Origin: Endomychus coccineus
Taxonomy: Eukaryota; Arthropoda; Insecta; Coleoptera; Endomychidae
DNA: 64,000 nt
Direction: 5' to 3'
Assembly: GCA_958510875.1 (NCBI GenBank)
Contig: OY294068.1
Span: 193,464,315-193,528,314, forward strand
The position numbers and the translations under genes were made by a program. Each line of letters starts with the position of its first letter. The first letter of the stretch is position 1. This document shows, one piece after another, positions 21,206-33,216 of the stretch. A model generated the notes under the pieces. The model had not been told where the DNA came from and searched no databases. It saw only the letters and a list, made by a program, of their open reading frames with translations.

Positions 21206-21492
21206 TAGCCTTTTTCGGCTTCGATTCACCAGGACAACTCCACTGCTTCGACTGTTCTTTGGTCTCTGATGTGTTGTGATGGATCCATGTTTGGTCCATG
21301 GTTACAAAACGGCGCAATAAGTCCTTGTTATCGCGCTTGAACATCGCTAAACACTCCTTAGAACTTGTCACACGGTTGTTGTCAACATAGAGCAAATACA
21401 ACATCCATCTGGCAGATGGCTTTCTCAAATTCAAAAATTTATGAAAAAATTTTCAGTACCCGTTCGATTGAGATGCCCATAGCCATGCCATA
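21205..21492 (-). pseudogene. mariner transposase fragment (irritans type), left part of a split copy
   Basis: On the minus strand the fragment reads KPSARWMLYLLYVDNNR, SSKECLAMFKRDNKDLLRRFVTMDQTWIHHNTSETKEQSKQW with the first catalytic Asp (family VDETWIHH), then SCPGESKPKKARLG. The TSKECLAMF/KEQSKQW match to the copy at 52381-53544 is close. The catalytic D2 and D3 blocks and 3' end are missing; the left edge coincides with the MITE target duplication. The 5' end of the same copy continues at 22843-23027 after about 1.35 kb of inserted DNA. Confidence 0.87.
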
Positions 21493-22196
21493 TATTTTTG
21501 GGATTTATGTTCAGTGTCAGGGGAATAACCCTTCCTCGTCGTGCCTGACAGTACATATATGTATACTGTGTGAGAGAGTACCTACATATTTTCATAACGA
21601 ATACCGGAAACGCGTAGGTTGCACAATTACACATATTGCACTTATACAGCGCGACCAGTACCTACTTGAGCTCGTTAAAATGAGTATATACAGAATGCGG
21701 TTGAGAGTGGTGGTGCGGTGGTAAAGTTGTAAGTTGATATGCCGGCAGTGACTATAAATCTAACAAGTTCTGTCTCAGCCTCAGCGAGAGGTGCGGCTAC
21801 CTTCCGGAAGTCGGTCTTCAAGGTCACATACTCCGGGCCATAACTGCTCCATTCCAGGTGAACGTTGCGTTGTGTAGCTTGACTCGTCGACTTCGCCATC
21901 AGATAGATCACTTCTACATATACCTACACGTGCCCCGATGAAAACTTTCAACCTTCACGGAAGTTTTCTTACGCTTCACTTCACTAATAACAGCTTACAA
22001 TTATGCAATGAATGTTCGGGAAGAGGACAAACAGTACAAGAAAATAACAACTAAAACACCCCACGTATAATAATATAAGTATTTTTAATAATAATGTGAC
22101 AGTATTCTTTTCTTATTCCCAAATATTTGACAGTTTTTGTTTACTTTAAGCATTTCCCTCCATCGAAAAGAAGCTGACACCACCACAAGTACGAGC
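21493..22196. other. insert inside the mariner, unassigned part
   Basis: This sequence separates two parts of one mariner. It starts with a CGTCGTGCCTGACAG-type block and contains a 78-residue minus-strand ORF (21675-21911) without family similarity. I see no clear TIR. Confidence 0.35.
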
Positions 22197-22842
22197 AGGG
22201 CCGGATTTAGAGTGGTGGGGGGCCGTGGACACAAGTTTGGTGGGGGCCCTTATGGTGGACGGTAATATTAAATGCCACATGATATTTTTACAACACAAAA
22301 TTATAATGCAAATGTAATGTCATTTAAACAAAACCTTTCTGGGAGATATACATTATTTATTTGTACATAATATTAACTATCCTTTCAAAGGCACTTTTCG
22401 CACTTTTCTCGTCGATCAAATCGTCAAATCTTGAGGTTCTCAAAATATCGCTATTGCTACTCAAAAGCGCGAGATCATTGAAGCGCGCAGTGATAAGAAC
22501 TAGAAACTCATTTGTAATACGGCACCACATAGTAAACACGCGGGAAATTTTAAATAACTAATTTCAATGAACTTGTATTCAAAGCAATGTGACATCAGAA
22601 ATACCTTCTTTCAAGTTCTACCTGCCATTACATAAATATTAACTATACAATATTTCCTACTTTTCTAATGTGAAATAAATAATTAAAATATGTGAATACA
22701 AATTATAAAATTTGTTACTGTATTAACAAAATCATTCTATCATTTTTGTTGAAAGCCAAAACTTCTGTCAATATATTATACTAGGGGGGGACCCCCTCTT
22801 GGTGAGGGTTTGTGAGCGGCTGCCCCCTCTGCACCCCCTTAT
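22197..22842 (-). mobile_element. hAT-like element relic with CAGGGCCGGATTTAG terminus
   Basis: It begins at 22197 with CAGGGCCGGATTTAG, a common end of insect hAT elements. A minus-strand peptide (22539 to 22357) reads ARFNDLALLSSNSDILRTSRFDDLIDEKSAKSAFERI, which resembles the C-terminal dimerisation segment of hAT transposases of the ZMYM type (family pattern L-A-x-L-S-I-E-x-D ... FDDLIDxFAxxKARK). The orientation fits, with the coding end pointing to the 22197 terminus. The other terminus is not clear; a G/C-rich block at 22785-22840 ends the insert. Confidence 0.5.
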
Positions 22843-23027
22843 TCCATGTTCACAAAAATCTACGAGGCTGCTTGTTTTCGATGGGTGTCAAAACAGAACT
22901 TTACGACATATCAGTCTGAAAATTGTTGCCTTTTAGTTAAAGATTGTACATCACAAACGTCACATGGGATTTTTGATTGTGGCGCCATCTGTTTTATTTT
23001 TTAGGGGCTTTTCACCTTGCCCTCGTA
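22843..23027 (-). mobile_element. mariner 5' end: start codon, 5' UTR and ITR
   Basis: Matches 53361-53544, the start and leader of the other mariner. The ATG complement is at 22845-22847, with leader words TCAAAACAGAACTTTA, ATGACATATCAGTCTGAAA-like, and GTGGCGCCATCTGTTTT. The ITR AGGGGCTTTTCACC-TTGCCCTCG ends at 23025, followed by TA. It is the 5' end of the copy at 21205-21492. Confidence 0.88.
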
Positions 23028-23587
23028 GTAAGGCGTCTAGGATGGTTTTGGTTTGACGCTGATTATAATCAAACGGTTGCAAATTTAGCATGTCTGTTAA
23101 TGATTACCCGTTATGTTGAGAGGTAGACAAGAAATTCGTTATGCATGTCGAATAGTCGATATGTAAATAGAGCGATTATCGTCTAATTTATTGATAGAAA
23201 TAGTTTACATTAATGAACTGACATGATCGAAAATGCACTACGTTTCAAGGGAAATGTTTTACTTGTGTAGTGCAGATTGACTTTTGAAATAAGATCAACA
23301 ATGTAACGTTACAAAACCCCACGTCGATTAAGCTTGAATAGTTTTTAGCTACCTAGGTGTACAATTATTATTATTACGGACAAAACTGTTTATGCCATCA
23401 CAACAAACTCGAGAAAAGTTTCTATGTTTATGTTGATATTTCTTACTTTCCAAGTGTTTAGTGTTCATCGATAATGTGGTGATGTCCTTTACAATCGCTG
23501 GGGGTTTTTTTGTATTCTTTGACTAAACGAGAGGAAAAACTATAATATTCGAAAAACATCTTGTGAGTCAGCGAAAGAATTTTGGAA
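23028..23587. other. no recognised gene
   Basis: AT-rich, unassigned. Confidence 0.45.
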
Positions 23588-23668
23588 GAGGAGATAGGCA
23601 TTCGAATTTTTCTTCAAGGTTTGGAGGTTATAGGCTCGGGATCCCCTCCAACAGCACGATCATGTGCT
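23588..23668. repeat. LINE-A fragments joined head to head
   Basis: Bases 23588-23636 are the reverse complement of the LINE-A 3' region (compare 5626-5676, CTATAACCTCCAAACC). They are joined directly to 23636-23668 in forward orientation (compare 5086-5130, GCTCGGGAT then ACGATCATG). This is an inversion junction inside or between LINE copies. Confidence 0.7.
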
Positions 23669-24457
23669 ATGTCATGCAATAATGACGTCAAATATTCCCT
23701 TGTCAAAGCTACGTAATCAAAACTTCACTTCTTTTCTCCAGAAGTATTTCCAATTTAATGTCCCAGATGAAACAACACGTTTTACGAAAAAACGTCATAA
23801 ATTTCTTGTATTCGGAGGTAATTGGAGATGTTCAACCTAAAATTCGGAACAAAATTTTTACATCTGTACTGATGAAACCACCGATTCAAGAGTACCTTAT
23901 TATCGCTCATTTAGAGACTAGATTCTGCCGAAATCTTACCTCATTGCTTCCAAGGAGTTAGTAGTAGCATGCGAAAGGTGTTTTTCTACATTAACAGATT
24001 AAGGCAAAAACTCTGACAGTGGCCAGATTTTATCAAGAGAAACTATCAACTTTTTTCCTAAGCCTGTTCCTGAAAATAATTTTTCGCTCATTTTGTCATA
24101 TGCAGCAACGTACATGAAAAATGCCGGGCAAAATTTAAAATTCTTTTATCCGAATTTGATACATATAACATTGTCTCATGCTTTTAATAGGGTTGCTGAA
24201 GAGATTAGAAAACATTTTCCTCGTGTAACAGTTCAATTTTCAACATGGAAGAAATTTTCCTCAAAGCACCTATAAGGGTTCAGTTCTATGAAGAAAAACT
24301 ACCAAACACTCCTCTTCCACCTCAACCTGTCATTACAAGATGAGGCACTTGGTTGGAAGAATTCAAAATTGTCTGACGAATTTTTCCAATCCCTCACTGA
24401 TGTTAAGCAATTATTCGAAAACAAGGAAATGAAACAACAACTCTTGCTTCACCAAAA
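23669..24457 (+). pseudogene. hAT (BED/CGGBP1-like) transposase relic inserted in LINE-A
   Basis: Reading through stops and shifts: SQMKQHVLRKNVINFLYSEVIGD and KIRNKIFTSVLM (23758-23880), then the TTDSRVPYYR-like catalytic block, CERCFSTLTD, and from 24072 SLILSYAATYMKNAGQNLKFFYPNLIHITLSHAFNRVAEEIRKHFP. This corresponds to the family's SDAASYM-K-G-x-x-L-K-x-x-YPxxxHxTCLAHAxHRVAE, with C and L of TCLAH changed. A RWGTWLEEF-like tail follows (24340-24365, frameshifted), then FFQSLTDVKQLFENKEMKQQ. It sits precisely between two parts of LINE-A. No TIR was identified. Confidence 0.72.
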
Positions 24458-25000
24458 TTTAATTTTCTATTCCGTGCCAAGAGCTACTTTACATCCCAGC
24501 AGCTCTTCATAATCTACAAAGCACAAATTCGACCTGTCCTGGAGTACTCTTCACATGTTTGAAGTTCGGCTCCCAAACATACGCTGCAGTTCTTGGATTC
24601 TTCCAGAGGAGAGCTTTATTGACTTCTCTAGAACATCGTAAAACGGTGGGAGATCTCTCCCTTTTCTACAGATATTTCCATGCTCGGTGTTCATCAGAAA
24701 TCTCATCCGTTTTTCCACCACGAGAGATTCCAGATAGGCGGACTGGACGAGCTCAAACTAGTCACCACTTACAGTCAAACTCAAGACTTGACGAACTTCA
24801 TTTTTTTATCGAACAGCAGAGTTGTGGGACTATTTACCCAGTGAAGTCTTTCCCTATGCATATAACCTTCAAATCTTCAAGAAAAATACGAATGCCTCCT
24901 CTCCCTACATTCCCCTGCTGGGCTCACACAATGTTCTTCGAACATTATAGATTTCCCTCTTATGTATTCAAAGTATTGAAAAAAAGGGAAAGAACTCACT
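24458..25000 (+). pseudogene. LINE-A 3' part (second copy, degraded)
   Basis: The same LINE family as 5041-5720. From 24463 it reads FYSVPRATLHPSSSS in one frame (family LFRAKSYFTSQQ), QIRPVLEYSSHV-like, then LEHRKTVGDLSLFYRYFHARCSSEISSVFPPREIPDRRTGRAQTSHHLQ, and the post-domain with YNLQ-F-K-like block at 24860-24880. It continues the forward fragment at 23636-23668 beyond the hAT insertion. Multiple frameshifts. An inverted piece of the same family lies at 25020-25100. Confidence 0.83.
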
Positions 25001-25019
25001 AGGAAGTTTCACAACTTCA

Positions 25020-25100
25020 CCGTTCGATAGTCAAGCTTGAGCTTGTCTAGTTCGCCTATCTGGAATCACTCGTGGTGAGACAACAGACGAGATTTCAAAC
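25020..25100 (-). repeat. inverted LINE-A fragment
   Basis: The reverse complement of 25020-25100 matches the LINE-A block around ATTCTAGATAGGTGGACC (5474-5490) and the ATCGAACAGTG-type sequence, so a further inverted copy or fold-back piece follows the forward copy. Confidence 0.65.
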
Positions 25101-26259
25101 TTGCCATCAATTGTTTGGGTGAAACTGTTCCTAATGATATACACTACCTCATTGTATTAAATTATAGCAAACCAGGTGGGTCCTAAACTCCCTCTCACTC
25201 ATCTACAGCATCCTTCCGATCCAGTTTCCTCGTCGGCGTTCCACACTCGCTAATAGGCAAGTAATTTCTTAAGTTACACCATGCGAATGGGGGATTTACC
25301 AGGAGCATAGATTTAGAAGAAGTGTCTTAAATCTATCAACTTTTTCTATGAATTTCGGTATATCGATAAAACTGCAGAAGCATTACATTAATACAACATG
25401 TTTATCAATTTTATGTAAGATTAAGTTGTATGGTGTAATCATGGACCATATGTTGTCTATAAAGCTTATCGATATTTATATAATATTATTGCTTAGGTAC
25501 TAGATCTGTTAAACACAAATGAGCTACTATTATGACTCTGTCAAGATTAGTATCCTTCTGTGTATAATGAACTATTTCTATGATAATTATTTGATAGTTA
25601 TTATTACTTCAATGTTATCAACGATCTTATTTATTAATAAATTAATTGAATGAAGAATAAAAACGAATTTGGCGTTACTTGTGATTTTGTAGATTCTTTT
25701 GGAATATAAAACAGGGCAACATGTATAAAACATTTTGACGCTTCTTATTTGGATTGCGTCCGTGTTCATGGCATATATCTCGATAGAATGGAAATGAAAT
25801 ATTTGATATTTATCTGCTGGGATCGAGAGAAATAGCGATTTCCGCCATTATGAATACTGTAAATTATATAAGAGAGACCTACAGTACTACGGTTTACGGT
25901 AGATGTACCGCTATTGTAACCGTCTGAATCTTGTTCCGCAGAAACGTTCGCCCTGTACTTTTATCTGCACTTTTAACCTGCATTTTATATTGCCCGTCAA
26001 ATTCCGGATGTCAGGCGAATTCCGAACGCAATGACTAAAAACGGATTTCGCAATTAACTTGAAACACTTGCCTGACCTCAAGTTGTTTGCACCCACTATC
26101 TCATCTTATCTTATCTTTCATTGCATAACTTTTAATGGATGACTTAAGTATATTTCAATCAAGGTATTCTCGACAGGTGAAGGACAAACTTTATACGGAT
26201 TTTATGCGAAATAACGGAAGTCTATTCTACGACTTCCCAACAGCAAGCTATGTGTTCTC
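25101..26259. other. no recognised gene
   Basis: AT-rich. A 61-codon minus ORF at 25911-26096 has no recognisable signature. Confidence 0.4.
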
Positions 26260-27640
26260 TTCAACCCAAATGGCATAATAGCAAATTAATGCTGATTACG
26301 GATATCATTGACGAGGCATTTTTTGAGTATTCAAAGCCTCTAAAACCATGTAATAAAACTGTATTATATTGTACTGTTGAAATGGTACCGGGTTTAATAG
26401 AAAATGTACATAGCCAAAGACCCCCGGGGGCTAATCCACTATCCACTAGCCAGATTGACCTGTGTCGAATGAGCGCAGGGCATTCACAGAGAAAGAGGGT
26501 TGTCGACTCCACTTTGTCTCGCTCAAATCTCATACAGAAAGAAGTGTCAATCTTCCTCACTATATGTCTGAATTCCATCAGATTTCCGGCAAGGGAGTCT
26601 CTTGAAGACCTCCCAATCTGGCCATTCTGTGTCCATTCTCTCTTTCCCTTTTCAACCTGAATATTCAAGGATCTAGGTCATGTTGAGCTGTTAAGGATCT
26701 CATTGATATCCCTGACAAGCCTCGAGGACACAGTCGGGCTTTTCAGAGCGTTGAGTATGACTTGAATATCTGAACAGATCCAGATGGTCTCATTCATCTT
26801 ACCATAACCGAGTAGCTGTAACATCTTCAATGGCAAGCATCTCAGCTTGGAAGGCTGTGTTGAGATGCCTCTTTCGCATAAGCCTGCTTCGACTCTTCTA
26901 TATGTTCTAGACCTATCCGTATACCGAATTGTACCATGCTTCAGCGTATGGTCATTTACCCATTTCTCTCTCGACGGGATGAACCCTGAAATTTGGCTCC
27001 TCAAACCACAGGGCTTTGATTCTGTCCTGCAGTTCTGGTTACATTGCTTAAGGCTGTTCCCTTAAATTGACGAGATTGATCTGCACTCCATCTCTTTAGG
27101 GAGACATTGCAGCCAAGCCTGGAGATCGTCATCATTGTGCGATTGCTCATAGTCATTGATAGGGGTGCCACGCCCAGCAAGGCCCTTAATCTGTAGTCGG
27201 TGTACTATTCCTCGTTGATGTAATGTCTCTGGGGAAGAGTCCCTGTATTCTGCTAAAGCCAGTTCCAAAAATCGAAAGGTTATCATATCATTTTGGCACC
27301 TAGTCTCCAGCTGCTTCTGCCAGAGTAGTTTTTAGTATAGGGTGACTCCCAGATACTTTACTGCTTCGGAAAAGTCAACTGACTTGCCTCTTATTACCAT
27401 ATTCCTCAGATGCTCGATTTTGTACCTTCTGGAGAAAATGATATTGGTAGTTTTCTCTGGCTGGATGGAGAGTTTGTTCTCTCTACATGAGACATCTGTA
27501 AACATCAAGGCTTGTTGAACAAGCTCCTGCAAGGTAAATTCATAATCCATCCTATTCTTGGGATACGATGTATCTAAAGGTATTCTTAAAGGTATTCCTA
27601 AAGGACCCCTCCATGCCCAAGGAGGCAATAGTGCAAGCTC
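26260..27640 (-). pseudogene. LINE-C: RT thumb, RNase H and C-terminal region (degraded)
   Basis: A minus-strand LINE. From 27600 down: QALMFTDVSCRENKLSIQPEKTTNIIFSRRYKIEHLRNMVIRGKSVDFSEAVKYLGVTL, the post-palm segment with the conserved K-Y-L-G-V-T-L. Then LLWQKQLETRCQND-like and MITFRFLELALAEYRD. The connection (FRVHPVERKMGK-like) leads into RNase H near 26950 (HGTIRYTDRSRTYRRVEAGLCERG, family YTDGSRT) and ETIWICSDIQVILNALKSPTVSSRLV with the next Asp. The end has TTLFLCECPALIRHRS (26500-26450). Several stops and shifts. RT plus RNase H places it in the R1/I/LOA group broadly. The palm with YADD is missing. Confidence 0.85.
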
Positions 27641-29629
27641 CTTTCCATTTCAGCTGCTGCTCTATAAAGACGGCCTTCTCGGCAGATCTGACCATCTGAT
27701 GAGGGTTCTGTTTCATGTAAAGAGGATAAAAATGTAGATGACCCAAAATCTGATCTGATATATCCACGTGAGATGATGTTCCTTCCCTAACAAGTGAGGT
27801 GCTCAGGAGATTCTTTGCTGGAAACCTGAAATATAGAAGTGATAGTAGTCTAGGACTATAAGAACGTACAATAAACCTAACAAGTGCAACCGTCGTTATA
27901 CCTGATTTTTTATCCAAAAGCAGCTTATTCATTCTGCCTCTAACTAAATATTTTCATGTGATTGAACTCAATTAACTTTACATAATTCATTTCAATTTAA
28001 ATATATTTATAATATAATATAAATATATCGAATCGAACATATGTTCAATTACACAGAATACATGTATACAAAGACACAAGGACAATGTGAACGAATACAC
28101 GAAGCTTAGTCGTTGATGAAACAGTAAATCTTTCCATCAACGGTTTGGTGGTGTTAGGTGTCTTCAAAACTTTGAGGCAAAATTGAACTAAAGTGCTAAA
28201 TAGCGCATTAATGGAACTTATATCATAGCAAATCTAATTATTAAGTATAATCTACTTATAGTTTGCTGATTTCAGAGTGGGAATTTCACAAGATTATGTT
28301 CGTTTTGTTTGATAAACAACTAAGTAAACATATAAAATTGCGTTCAACTTACATCGTAGAATTCAATATTTATATTATACACCTACATATGAAAGAATTT
28401 TAATTTAAATTCTGCTAATAGCAAAGCCTGAAAGGAAATTACATCATAAATATGAGCATGTGATACTGTGTTGTCAGATTCACCAGGTATTCTGTATTTA
28501 CAACCACCCTGAACTTCTCTATACATAGAAATGCATCATACCTTTGCTAGTCCACCAGCGTATTGCACAACTGTATTAAAATAATAAATATCACTTCACC
28601 GCTTCAAAGAATATAGTTTCATTTGATAGTGCACATTAGCCAAGAATACAAAATTATTTGTTTTATCAAACTTTAACTATAACATTCGCCTCAACTAAAA
28701 CACGAGAAAATATATAACGGCACTTATAGGAATTGCATCAAAATTTTGAATCACAAAATAATATTATGAGCCATCAAGCTATTTTTTATATACTTTGACT
28801 ACACTTTGGGCATATGCGCAGCGTACTGACCGACCTCCTAGTAGTTTTAATTTTTGGAAGTTTGAGAATTAAACTCACACACAAGACTTGTTAGATTTAA
28901 TTTAGAATTAATGCTGACAAATTATTTCACCACACTGTATGTAAAATTGTGCAAATTTGAATTGAATTCTCCAACTTCCGAAAGTTATAATTATTTTACA
29001 CTAGGTTACGCCGAAGTCATAGATATAATTATAGATTTCCTCCGTTTTGGTAACATATTTCAAAACATCAATGGAATTATTCTTAAACTATGAGTTTGTG
29101 GAATAATGGAGCAAGTCCATGTGTGTTTATGTCGAGTAGCTATAATTATGGAAATTTCACCGTAATTCCAATTCATTTTGGAAACTTGTATGCCGCATTA
29201 GGAAAACCAGATTGCGTAAACAATCGCGGAATCCCTCCCACGAGCTTTGCGGTTTTTCCTTCAAGAAAATCTCTAATCATTAGTCGTCTTCACGAAGCGT
29301 TACGTCTGTGTATTGGATGCGATTATTATTAGCATCTTGGAGATTTAATAATAGCATTGTCATAACTAGTTGTTAAATATAACTTCGCGAAGGCGTAGAG
29401 CCCGAAGGAAAACTTATATAAATCAATCTCAACAATATTGGCGGGTCTGGCGTGGCAGCAGGCATAATGTAACAAGAAATCGCGGCACTGACAAACTGTT
29501 TACGAAATCACCTTTTACTTCCACTTCGATTCACTTCCATGAAGTTATGTCATATAATTATATTCAAACATCTTGGGAAATAGGTCAATAATAAGTTGTT
29601 TTTGAATACAAACATATAGAAATAGAACT
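27641..29629. other. no recognised gene
   Basis: AT-rich from 27950 to about 29090. Short ORFs around 28911-29330 show no family signature. I cannot assign this region. Confidence 0.4.
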
Positions 29630-30830
29630 CTACTCGGTTCTAATGTCATATAAAACGAATCGGAGAAGTTACGCGAGTTTTATAAAGAAAAATTTCTCAA
29701 TCCCTTAGAATCGACTGAAACTTTGATTTTTCACGATATTTCAGGTGTGGAATTCGGAACCACCCTTAGTTATAACCTGAGAAGTCGAACAACGACGTTT
29801 AGTTAACCGGGGAGTCCTTCATCGGGGGCGTCATCAATATTTGAAGGTGCATAATTCACGTTAAGCTTCGATTAACTACGAATTATCGCTATGAGTATGG
29901 TTGTAATGTCATATAGGACGGATTGGAGAGGTTACGCGAGTTTTATAAAACATCCGAATTTTCCAATATTTTGAAGGTATATGCCTGGAAAATCTGTCAT
30001 TTTTCTCGATCTCTTAGAATCGAACGAAACTTTGGTTTTCTACGTTATTTCAGGTGTGGAATTCGAATCCACCATAAGTTATAACCTGAGAAGTCGAATA
30101 CCGACGTTTTGTTAAACGGAAAGTCCTTCATCAGGGGCGTCATCCATATTTGAAGGCTCATAATTCACGTTAAGCTTCGATTAAATCCGAAAAATTGTTA
30201 TGAGTAGGATTCTAATGTCATATAGAACGGATCGGAGAGGCTACGCGAGTTTTATAAAACATTCGAATTTTCCAGCATTTTGAAGGTATATGCATGGAAA
30301 ATATCTCATTTTTCTCGATCTCTTAGAATCGAAAGAAAATTTGGTTTTTTACGCTATTTCCGGTGCAAAATTCGAATCCATCATTAGTTATAACTTGAGA
30401 AGTCAAATAACGACGTTCTGTTAACCGGAAAGTCCTTCATCAGGGGCGTCATCCATATTTGAAGGCTCATAATTCACGTTAAGCTTCGATTAAATCCGAA
30501 AAATCGGTATGAGTAGGGTTCTAACATTCGAATTTTCCAATATTTTGGAGGTATATGCATGGAAAATATGTCAGTTTTCTCAATCTCTTAGAATAAAACG
30601 AAACATTGGTTTTCTACGTTATTTGAGATGTGGAATTCGAATCCACCATTAGTTATAACCTGAGAAGTCGAATAACGACGTTTTGTTAACCGGTAAGTCC
30701 TTCATCAGGAGCGTCATCCATATTTGAAGGCTCATAACTCACGTTAAGATTCGATTAAATCTGAAAAATCGGTATGAGTAGGGTTCTAAAATCATATACA
30801 ACTGATCGGAAAGGTTAAGCAAAAGAATAT
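29630..30830. repeat. tandem repeat, about 309-bp unit, nearly 4 copies
   Basis: The block ATAATTCACGTTAAGCTTCG occurs at 29851, 30160 and 30469 (spacing 309 and 309), and as ATAACTCACGTTAAG at 30734 (spacing 265, because the last unit lacks about 44 bases around the TTACGCGAGTTTTATAAA block). Each unit also carries TTATAACCTGAGAAGTCGAA and GGGGCGTCATC. The copies have diverged by substitutions but keep length, as in a short satellite array. No ORF. Confidence 0.92.
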
Positions 30831-31065
30831 ATTATGTATCATATGTTAATGGTTATTAAACAAATAAAATAATGACTAAAACGAACAATATTAAAGCGGA
30901 ACTTAAATTATTAGTATTTAAATAGATAAATGTATAAATAATTGAAAACAACATTAAAATTCACAACATATTTATGAATAAACAAGTCTCTGGCTTGTAA
31001 CGTCACGATCGAACGCCTTGTGTTATAGAATGTATTGTTAAGGATGGAACCTAGTAATGGTAAAT

Positions 31066-31365
31066 TTGCATCAGAAATGTCGTCTGTTATTCAACAAGAG
31101 ATTACAGGTATACGGACTAGATGCGCTCAAGCTAGTCATCCCTTAATTGACAAGCTGAGACCTTCCGAACTTTTTTCTACCAGACTTCATTTTTCTATCG
31201 AACGGTGAAATTGTGGAACTTTTAACTCAGAGAGGTTTTCCCTTATGACTATAACCTCCAAACTTTAAAGTCATCTTCCAATGTCAATATCCTCCCCTTA
31301 CATACCACCGCTGCTTCACATGATGTTCTTCGAATATTATAGTTTCCTCTCGTAGTAATGTAGAT
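31066..31365 (+). pseudogene. LINE-A 3' end (third copy)
   Basis: Matches the final part of LINE-A. Landmarks are CATCAGAAATGTCGTCTGTT, ACCTTCCGAAC, TCTACCAGACTTCATTTTTC and ACTATAACCTCCAAACTT, then a 3' UTR block ATGTTCTTCGAATATTATAG shared with 24930-24950. It has only about 100 codons' worth of the ORF end plus UTR, with shifts, and is 5' truncated. Confidence 0.8.
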
Positions 31366-31490
31366 GTAACATTGGATTATGCCGTTATGCCTCATTTTGA
31401 CACTTTGAACGAGAATCGAGTGAGGAGTTTATAGTTGCTCTATGGTGAGGAATGCTCAACTTAACCTGCTCGGTCACTCAGGTTGGAAAG

Positions 31491-31493
<3 letters not shown>

Positions 31494-31556
<63 letters not shown>
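31494..31556. repeat. (GA)n microsatellite
   Basis: About 60 bases of uninterrupted GA repeat; any ORF across it is a translation artefact. Confidence 0.97.
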
Positions 31557-31558
<2 letters not shown>

Positions 31559-33110
31559 AAACTGGCCATAGAGGGGGCCAGATTTGAAGGTCCTCAAAAC
31601 TCCCTCGCTAGTATCCCCTACAACGTGGGTATACAGATCTTGAGGCACCATTTGAGAAATCAACATGCCCCAGCATGTTGAAGGAATGATGGCTTCCGAA
31701 CTACCAAAGCGCTAAGCCCAAGGGCAAACGTGATACTCTCACTGAGTTAATCGCCGAGATCTTTACAGGTCATGAAAATCAGATGAAATTCCGAAATACA
31801 TTAGAGGTAGTAGGAATACCCACTTACTATGTAAATGTCCGAAGACATAAAGGACATAAGCATAAAACAGATCTAAGGATTCTGTCAAGCAGCTGGGTAT
31901 CCAAATACCTCGAAAAACGTTGAAGGGGATAGTGTACAAGGATCTTGATTAAGTGCACTGATCCTTTTATGAAGCCCGCTACCATCAGAACCAATACCAA
32001 TACCAAAGGTAGGGAATGAGGTATACTCTTTTTCATTTCTAAAGCTAAAACTACTACGTTCCTGCTAACAGTTCGACAGTTTAAGAATAAGTAGCGTTTT
32101 GTGTAAGTTGATTAATTATTGATTAACTATTACATCTTTCTATTACGGCACTGGTAATTTCTGTCACAAAGTGCAGAGTTGAAGTAACAACAATATATCT
32201 GTAGACTATTGCATAGCTATATGAGGAGTAAATACTGTATGTTAGTATGTAACACCCGGATATTAATGTATTAAGTGAATTACATCATCGCCTATTTAAA
32301 GACGCCTTCAATTTATTATCAGTTTCTGTCAATCCTGAATTCAAACCGACTGCAAACTTACGTAATGCTCTTAGATTGCATGTTGTATATTTGTCAATTT
32401 AATTAAAGATACTTCTGAGACGTGGTGGCGACATTATGGTGGAAGTAATTAATTTTATCTGCAAAGGTGTTAGCTTCTGACAGTCAATCCTTTTCACCTT
32501 TAACAAAAAACGTAGTGGCCATTGTAGCTATATCTCATAAATAATTATTTAGCCAAACTGTTTGGACTATTGGGTTAAAGTAGATAATAAAATCTGAACA
32601 AATCTTACTACATATCATGATATTTCTCATTGTTTCTCAGATTTGAAAAGAAGAATCGACGGTTAGGAAATAGATTGTTCAATAAACTGAACGAACCATG
32701 CCATTACAGCAGAAAATACATATAGAGATGTGTTTATTCTACTATGCATATATTCACATTAATTTTCTTTTAATCGGATATCTCCAATAACAGGACAAAT
32801 ATATCGATAACAATTTTTTTAAACCGAATGTTGAAGAACGGTATATCTCCCATAAAATCCATTCTGTTTCGGTAAGTACCTAAAATAAGTCAAACAACCG
32901 ACATATTTATTTTAGTGTCTCCCATAGTCCTCTTAATTCTGCGACCAATGTTACTTTCCTCCGGATTTTTTTTAAATTGCCTAGCTTATTATTATACTCT
33001 TCGCAGAGGAGTATATTGCATTTACTCAGACTATTTCTAAAGCCGCTGTAAAAAGTCCTTGAGAGTAAAATTCCTTCACCATTGCATTTCATCGAATTTT
33101 GAACAACTTT
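31557..33110. other. no recognised gene
   Basis: Mixed sequence after the microsatellite, AT-rich from about 32050. Nothing assignable. Confidence 0.4.
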
Positions 33111-33117
33111 GAAAAAA

Positions 33118-33182
33118 TCTGTCTGTCTGTCTGTCTGTCTGCTAGTCTGTCTGTCTGGGTGTCCGTCAATCAATCAATAAAT
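33118..33182. repeat. (CTGT)n then (TCAA)n tetranucleotide repeats
   Basis: CTGT units run from about 33118 to 33158 with interruptions, followed by CAATCAATCAATAAATCA. Confidence 0.9.
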
Positions 33183-33216
33183 CAAAATAGGAAAGTAAAA
33201 GGCTAGAGCACTTAGA

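Noticed and set aside
21051..21434. 127-residue minus ORF as a single gene
   Set aside because: It runs from a mariner fragment into the MITE across the target duplication; the fusion is accidental.
26250..26660. 136-residue plus-strand ORF
   Set aside because: It is the shadow of the minus-strand LINE C-terminal region, which has recognisable motifs.
27552..27932. 126-residue minus ORF upstream of LINE-C
   Set aside because: No similarity to LINE or host proteins; only its last part overlaps the LINE and in a different frame.
31442..31681. ORFs rich in Arg-Glu or Leu-Ser
   Set aside because: They are translations of the GA microsatellite.
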